The position numbers and the translations under genes are program-made. The notes beneath the pieces were generated by a model that was not told the origin of the DNA, ran no database searches, and saw only the letters and a list, made by a program, of their open reading frames with translations. Shown here piece after piece: positions 59,599-64,000 of a stretch of 64,000 nt of DNA (its first letter is position 1; each line of letters starts with the position of its first letter). Origin of the DNA: Anaplasma centrale str. Israel (GTDB taxonomy: Bacteria; Pseudomonadota; Alphaproteobacteria; Rickettsiales; Anaplasmataceae); NCBI RefSeq assembly GCF_000024505.1, contig NC_013532.1, forward strand, positions 1,116,001-1,180,000, given 5' to 3'.

Positions 59599-61704
59599 GT
59601 GAGGGGTCAGTTACTATCCAGTGCATTGGGTAGGATGTCTATGGGGGATGTGAAGAGGTTTAGGAAGGAAGTAGTAGATAGTATAGGAGCAGGAACAGCT
59701 AGTCCTGTAAGGGCTGTATTTAGTAGTGCAGTACTTGGTAGTGCAGTACCTAGTGCTGATGGTGATACATTCCTGATGGGAGAGATGGTAGGAGTTGATG
59801 AGGGACTAGTTATTCAAGAACTAAGTAGAGCTGATGAGTTAGTGAAGTTACAACATGAATTAGAAAAGCAAGTAAGTAAACTAGCTGAACTTGGAGAACT
59901 TAAGTGGTTAGAAGAACTTGAGAAGCTGCAGACTGAGGAGATCCAGAAGGTGAAGGACAGCATAGGGGAGATGGAGAAAGAGAAGATAAGGGAGGTGAAG
60001 GAAGTACATCAGCAATCGGTACCTATCTTGAGTGGAAGGGAGAAGCTGAGAGGAAAGCTTGAAGAGTTGAAGGGATCTAAACAGCTAGAAGCAATAAAGG
60101 ACCTGGGAGAGCTGGTGAAGGATGTGACCAAGAAGATGGAAGAGAAGGCGGGATGGCAGGGCCAGGTAGCGCTGGTGAAGGATCTCAAGAGCAAACTAGA
60201 AGAACTAGAGATGATAAAGGGATTGAAGGAAGGAGCAGAGAGACTCAAGGGGAAGTTAGATGCACTTGAGGGGCCAGAAGACTTAGGGCAGCTAGAAGCT
60301 AGTAAGATAGAGGAGGTAAAGACGGCAAAGAAGGGAGTGGTGACCACTTTGGGAGAGAAGGAGTGGGGGAAGATAGGTGAGTGGGAGAAGCTACAAGAAG
60401 CTTGGAGCTTGGAGAAGAAGATTGAGAAAGAGAAGATAGCGGAGGTGGTGAAGACGGCGAAGGAGGAAGTGGAGAAGATAAAGGTGCAGGATAAGATAGG
60501 GGAGATGGAGAGGGAGATACAAGACTTGGGAGCGCTGGTGAATAAGGTGGAGGAGGTGAAAGATAAGATAGAGAAGAATCTGGCAGAACTGGAAAAGATA
60601 CCGATGTTCAAGAAGGAGGCGATAAAGAATCAGATAGAGGGGGTGAAGATAAAGCTGGGAGAGAAATTAGGGTTTAAGGATGAGCTGCAGGTCCTCAAGA
60701 GCAGGCTGGAAGAACTAGCTGCAATAAGGGAGCTGAAGGAATTGGGATTGGAAGAGAGATTGAGGGAATTAGCTGAGGTTAAGGAAGTTAAGGCACTAGC
60801 TGAAAAACAGAAATTACAAGGATTAGATGCTCAGGAGGGATTGCAACTGACTGAGAAGATTAGAGCATTGGGAGGACAGCTAGATCTGATGGAGGGGAGG
60901 TGGAGAGAGAAGTTTAAGGAGCTAACACAGTTGGATGAGCAAGGTGTACGTAAGAATCTGAATCCACAAGCTATAGCAGCAGTGGCAGGTAAACTCGAAG
61001 AGATCTGGGCACTGGGGACGCTAGGTCAGTTGGATGACCTAATGCCTGGGGAGAGGTCTAAGGCATTAGCTGAGGTTAAGGAAACACTGAAGCAGTTGAA
61101 GGATGAGTTGGGGTTAGTGGACCTAGATAGGAAGCTAGTAAAGATCACAGAACTGGAAGCACTGGGGAAAATCAGAAAGCTTGGAGAATTGGGGGATTTA
61201 GAGAGGCTGGGAGCTAAGAAGATACGGGAGCTGGTGAAGAATCTAGGAGCACTGGAGCAAGAGAAGATACAGGAGGTGGAAGCGGCGGGGAAGCTGGTGA
61301 AGGGAAGGGAAAGGGGTGGCATCACGTTGTTCACGAGCCTTGAGAAGCTGACAATAGAGGAACTTAAGAAAGCTGGGATGACACAGCTCGAGAAGCTGGT
61401 AAAGGAATTGGAAGCACCCGGAGTGACAACACTTCCAGGCCGGGCAGATCTTAAGAACAAACTAGAGGCACTAGTTGCAATAAAGGAGCTGACAGAGACG
61501 CAAAAGAAGCTAGATGAACTATCCAAGATCAAAGCACTAGAAGAACTTACAGAGATTGCTGAGAAACGTGGAGTAGCTACAGTGATGAAGGCTGCATTGA
61601 CTAGTGCTATGGAGATTACAAAGAATAGGGGTTGGACTGATTACTTAAGTAGAGTTGATGCTGAGGTACGGTCAACTTACTGGCCTACTCTCCTACTTAC
61701 CTAA
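59599..61704 (+). CDS. Long coiled-coil protein with an Msp2-family-like N-terminal block
   Basis: 701 codons from GTG 59599, but the frame is open from 59434 without an ATG. Residues coded at 59554-59700 (DDTAFLLGRDLTLDTVRGQL, then ALGRMSMGDVKRF) match the block in the msp2-type pseudogene at 63318-63465 (EDTASVFLLGKELAYDTARG). From about residue 65 to 640 the protein is almost pure Lys/Glu/Leu heptads: KLAELGELKWLEELEKLQ, KLEELEMIKGLKEGAERLKG. This makes the plus strand markedly purine-rich. The end is YLSRVDAEVRSTYWPTLLL. No signal peptide is seen. It may be expressed only after recombination or from a non-ATG start. The coiled-coil part resembles no family I know. Confidence 0.6.
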   Translation: MRGQLLSSALGRMSMGDVKRFRKEVVDSIGAGTASPVRAVFSSAVLGSAVPSADGDTFLMGEMVGVDEGLVIQELSRADELVKLQHELEKQVSKLAELGELKWLEELEKLQTEEIQKVKDSIGEMEKEKIREVKEVHQQSVPILSGREKLRGKLEELKGSKQLEAIKDLGELVKDVTKKMEEKAGWQGQVALVKDLKSKLEELEMIKGLKEGAERLKGKLDALEGPEDLGQLEASKIEEVKTAKKGVVTTLGEKEWGKIGEWEKLQEAWSLEKKIEKEKIAEVVKTAKEEVEKIKVQDKIGEMEREIQDLGALVNKVEEVKDKIEKNLAELEKIPMFKKEAIKNQIEGVKIKLGEKLGFKDELQVLKSRLEELAAIRELKELGLEERLRELAEVKEVKALAEKQKLQGLDAQEGLQLTEKIRALGGQLDLMEGRWREKFKELTQLDEQGVRKNLNPQAIAAVAGKLEEIWALGTLGQLDDLMPGERSKALAEVKETLKQLKDELGLVDLDRKLVKITELEALGKIRKLGELGDLERLGAKKIRELVKNLGALEQEKIQEVEAAGKLVKGRERGGITLFTSLEKLTIEELKKAGMTQLEKLVKELEAPGVTTLPGRADLKNKLEALVAIKELTETQKKLDELSKIKALEELTEIAEKRGVATVMKAALTSAMEITKNRGWTDYLSRVDAEVRSTYWPTLLLT

Positions 61705-62453
61705 CCACCCAATGTTGTCTCCCAGCCACACATCTACACTCTGGGATCAGTACTCTTGCCTAATGAGGCATTTCCACCATTAGCACCCCTCTACTCACTA
61801 CCCCTACGCTCCCACCTACCCACTCAACTTGGTGCCCTCTGCACCAGCACCTCACAACTCATTTCCATATCAACGTTAACTAACCAACTACCACAGCATA
61901 CACTTCACCCTACTTATCCCGGCTCATGTTGATACTACAAACAGTTGGGTGTCCCTATGCTTATCCCACTGTGGTATTGCTACCATCTATAATCACCTAA
62001 CGTTGTTCCTGAAGTACAGTTAAGGGTACACCCAGGTCTCTCTAACTACCACTCGCATTCTTAGTATACTTGGCACAGTCAAAGTTCTCTGCATGCACAC
62101 CTAACTACCGACACACTGCCCCACCCAAGTCCCTAACTACCCAATGTGGCATTTCCACCACCTTTGCATTCAAGTTCTGTGCATTCACACTATCATCCAG
62201 GTCCCTTACCTAACCAACTCACAGCACATCACTTGACTTCGTCCCCACAACTTGGTACACCCACCAACTGCACCCAGGCCATTCCTAACTCGTACCACCC
62301 AGCCCAGCACACCTAACTACCCAACCTCCATCTACACAGTTGAAGCTCTTGCCATCACCTACACCTGTGTCACTACCCAGGTCTCTAACTACTTCGGCTC
62401 CCAGCCTTCTGGGCACAGTCAAAGTTCTCCGCACACCAACTACTCAGGTCTCT
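61705..62453. repeat. Pyrimidine-rich region with degenerate copies of a short cassette
   Basis: No real gene. The plus strand is rich in C and T, so any former coding strand is the minus one. Two motif types recur. Type 1 is AGTCAAAGTTCTCTGCAT followed by ACACC, at 62076-62101, 62167-62196 and 62416-62440. Type 2 is CCCAATGTGGCATTTCCACC and variants, at 61708, 61759, 61965 and 62140. On the minus strand type 2 reads GG(N/G)A(S/T)LG. At 62140-62196 and 62479-62535 both types are joined as one ~57-base unit. The second of these is the tail of the virB2-like frame. Stops break every long frame. Confidence 0.55.
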
Positions 62454-62825
62454 CTACCGACCCACATTCCCAGCACCACCCAATGTGGCACCGCCACCAT
62501 CTACACACTTGAAGCTCTGTGCATTCACACCGTCACTATTCAGACCAGCAGCAAACTTAGCCATTAGCTTACCGGCACCAAAGAATATAGCTGTGAATAC
62601 AACTAACATTACAATTGCAGGCCATGCTAGTTTACCGAATATAGCCATGATGCTGGAACCTAATATCACTCCTGTCATGATTGGTAGTCCAAGCTTCTGT
62701 ACAAACCCTATTAACATTACATATAACCTTAGTCGCTGTATCATCAGCTGCATCACCAGTACCAGTAGCAGCACTAGCCCCAGCAGGTACACCATGGAGG
62801 ATACTCCATGTGAAGACTCACCTGT
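62454..62825 (-). pseudogene. virB2: VirB2-like type IV secretion pilin, truncated and frameshifted
   Basis: On the minus strand the frame contains the VirB2 pilin core of Anaplasmataceae: IGFVQKLGLPIMTGVILG, SSIMAIFGKLAWPAIVML and VVFTAIFFGAGKLMAKF, which are two long hydrophobic helices. Upstream, the family-like N-terminal part AGASAATGTGDAADDTATKV followed by ICNV is present, but in another frame. The two frames join at about 62711-62714, where one extra T separates ICNV from IGF. There is no ATG or signal peptide in the upstream frame, and a TGA closes it near 62825. The C-terminal tail (DGVNAQSFKCVDGGGATLG) is the repeated cassette found elsewhere in the region. It is probably a non-functional relic or donor copy. 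Confidence 0.75.
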
Positions 62826-63206
62826 ATCCGGGACTCAATACCTAGGTCTTCCCAATTGGGACTATCTGCACCACCAACTGAGCGCACCCAACTCTGGGGG
62901 TCCTCTACCTCGTGCTACTACCTACATGCTTGCCGCATCCACAGTTCCCTGCACTCACTCCAAGGTCTCGTCTCTTATTCGTACTTAACCTCTGGAACAC
63001 ACACCTGCCCATTGTATGGACGATGATGTAAGTTCAATGAGGAAAACAAAAGAGAAGGTCAGGGTTTGCACACAGGTGTGGAGGTGGGCATCAGACTCGG
63101 ATTCTAATCCCACTGTGGCATCACCACCATCAACGTACCAGAGAGTCGGGGCAGTTGCACTAGTAACACATGTGGTAGGAATAGTGGTGCAACAAGAGCG
63201 CTCTAG
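62826..63206. other. Degenerate sequence between the virB2 relic and the msp2-type pseudogene
   Basis: About 380 bases with no intact gene. A type-2 cassette copy CCCACTGTGGCATCACCACC lies at 63109-63128. Short frames exist on the plus strand but none is convincing. Composition shifts from C-rich to G-rich near 63010. Confidence 0.4.
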
Positions 63207-63950
63207 TATAGCGCCACTGCTGCAGAAGGAAGCATTGGGTATAGTATTGGAGGAGCCAGGGTTGAAGTTGAAGTAGGGTATGAGAGGTTTGTTATTAAGG
63301 GAGGTAAGAAGTCTAATGAGGATACAGCTTCAGTATTCTTATTAGGAAAGGAGTTAGCATATGATACAGCTAGAGGTCAGGTAGAGCGTCTTACTACTCA
63401 TTTAGGTAAGATAACTAAGAGTGATGCCAAGAGGTGGGGTACTGCAGTAGAGGCTGCTACCGGTGGTGGTGAAGCACTGAGTAAGAAGGTGTGTGGGGCC
63501 AATGGTACCACTGGTGCCACCAAGTGTGGTACTACTGATAGCAAGGACACCAACAGCAAGCTTAGCACTGTATTCAATGCTGACAGTACAGATGCAATCT
63601 CATCAATGAACACTTCTACCAGTGGCACCAGCACCATCAGCGTGAAGGGGATGGCGGACAACATCAATAGCCTCGATAAGGAGGGAAAGGCTGTTGTTGC
63701 TGGGGCTTTTGCTAAAGCTGTTGAAGGTGCAGAGGTGATAGAGGTTAGGGCTATCGGATCTACTTCTGTAATGCTCAATGCTTGCTATGACCTCCTGACT
63801 GATGGTATTGGGGTTGTGCCTTATGCTTGTGCTGGTATCGGTGGTAACTTCATCAGTGTTGTAGACGGGCATATAAATCCCCGCCTTTCCCACATCAATG
63901 GCAAACTCAGACGCTTTCCACAGCTTTCACTTCTGGTACATAATAGCTGA
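63207..63950 (+). pseudogene. Msp2/Msp3-family donor ('functional') pseudogene, truncated at both ends
   Basis: Encodes a central piece of the Anaplasma major surface protein 2 superfamily. It begins just after a TAG at 63204-63206 and lacks a signal peptide and start. The 5' flank reads GSIGYSIGGARVEVEVGYER then KSNEDTASVFLLGKELAYDT. A variable segment follows (VCGANGTTGATKCGTTDSKD, to about 63640). The conserved 3' flank is GMADNINSLDKEGKAVVAGA, FAKAVEGAEVIEVRAIGSTS and YDLLTDGIGVVPYACAGIGG. After GGNFISVVDGHINPR the sequence leaves the family ([11 protein letters not shown]) and stops at 63950. Such 5'- and 3'-truncated copies supply new variable segments to the single expression locus by gene conversion. 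Msp2 fits better than Msp3, though the choice is not certain. Confidence 0.85.
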
Positions 63951-64000
63951 GCATGCCGTAGACCCCATCTTTCAATGTTACAGCAGCGCTTGGACAGCCG

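Noticed and set aside
60009-60611. 200-codon Ser/Phe-rich frame on the minus strand inside the coiled-coil gene
   Set aside because: It is the mirror of Lys/Glu/Leu codons of the plus-strand coiled coil. The Ser/Phe run is a composition effect.
61705-62453. CRISPR-like array
   Set aside because: The repeated motifs are irregularly spaced, degenerate and joined in different ways. There are no constant repeats with unique spacers, and no cas genes.

Overview
The window reads as a chromosomal segment of an obligate intracellular alphaproteobacterium of the family Anaplasmataceae, most likely the Anaplasma marginale/centrale/ovis group. Three things point there. A truncated Msp2/Msp3-type surface antigen donor copy lies at the right end. 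Type IV secretion pieces are scattered (a lone VirB9 and a broken VirB2). The 23S-5S rRNA genes are transcribed without an adjacent 16S. The gene content also fits: an NtrY-type sensor kinase, a BolA/Grx4 pair, a mitochondrial-type NDUFS4 homologue, M16 peptidase and Tim44-like protein.

Layout. 1-2.6 kb: a fused TRAP permease running off the left edge. 2.8-7.4 kb: radA, a CcmG-like thioredoxin, then bolA-grxD-ligA. 7.5-11.1 kb (minus): csp, ntrY and rnd. 11.5-14.9 kb: an SDR protein, then dcd-murA-ccmA. 15.0-16.9 kb (minus): panB and a heme A synthase with a frameshift in its conserved N-terminal motif. 17.3-20.2 kb: a DsbA-like protein, hisS (minus) and purC. 20.3-23.2 kb: a large orphan protein and an overlapping second frame. 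23.7-30.2 kb (minus): rnhA, an AsmA-like protein and the classical pyrH-frr-uppS-cdsA string. 30.3-36.6 kb: mfd, then an alanine-rich protein built of two 1.34-kb tandem repeats. 36.9-41.9 kb: ribE, a nitronate-monooxygenase-like protein, an M23 peptidase and an M16 peptidase. 42.1-50.0 kb: dsbA/secB (minus), the divergent Tim44-like gene, MFS-tmk-fabD (minus), then rpmE-nadK-guaB. 50.4-53.4 kb (minus): 5S and 23S rRNA. 53.7-59.4 kb: alpha/beta hydrolase, pdhA, virB9, trxA, xseB, NDUFS4-like and an AEC permease.

The last 4.6 kb differ sharply from the rest. A purine-rich 701-codon coiled-coil frame begins with a block resembling the Msp2 family flank. It is followed by 1.3 kb of pyrimidine-rich, gene-poor DNA that holds degenerate copies of a short cassette and a virB2 relic on the minus strand. 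An msp2/msp3-type donor pseudogene follows. This looks like a recombination-active antigen and secretion-pilin scrap region.

The core genes cover DNA repair and recombination (radA, ligA, mfd, rnhA, xseB), envelope and lipid building (murA, uppS, cdsA, fabD, AsmA-like, M23), and respiration (ccmA, ccmG-like, ctaA, NDUFS4-like, pdhA). Thiol redox control is represented by five thioredoxin-fold proteins. Start codons GTG and TTG are common. Several sigma70-like promoters with 16-18-bp spacers can be read by eye. No tRNA, CRISPR array or insertion sequence was recognised.
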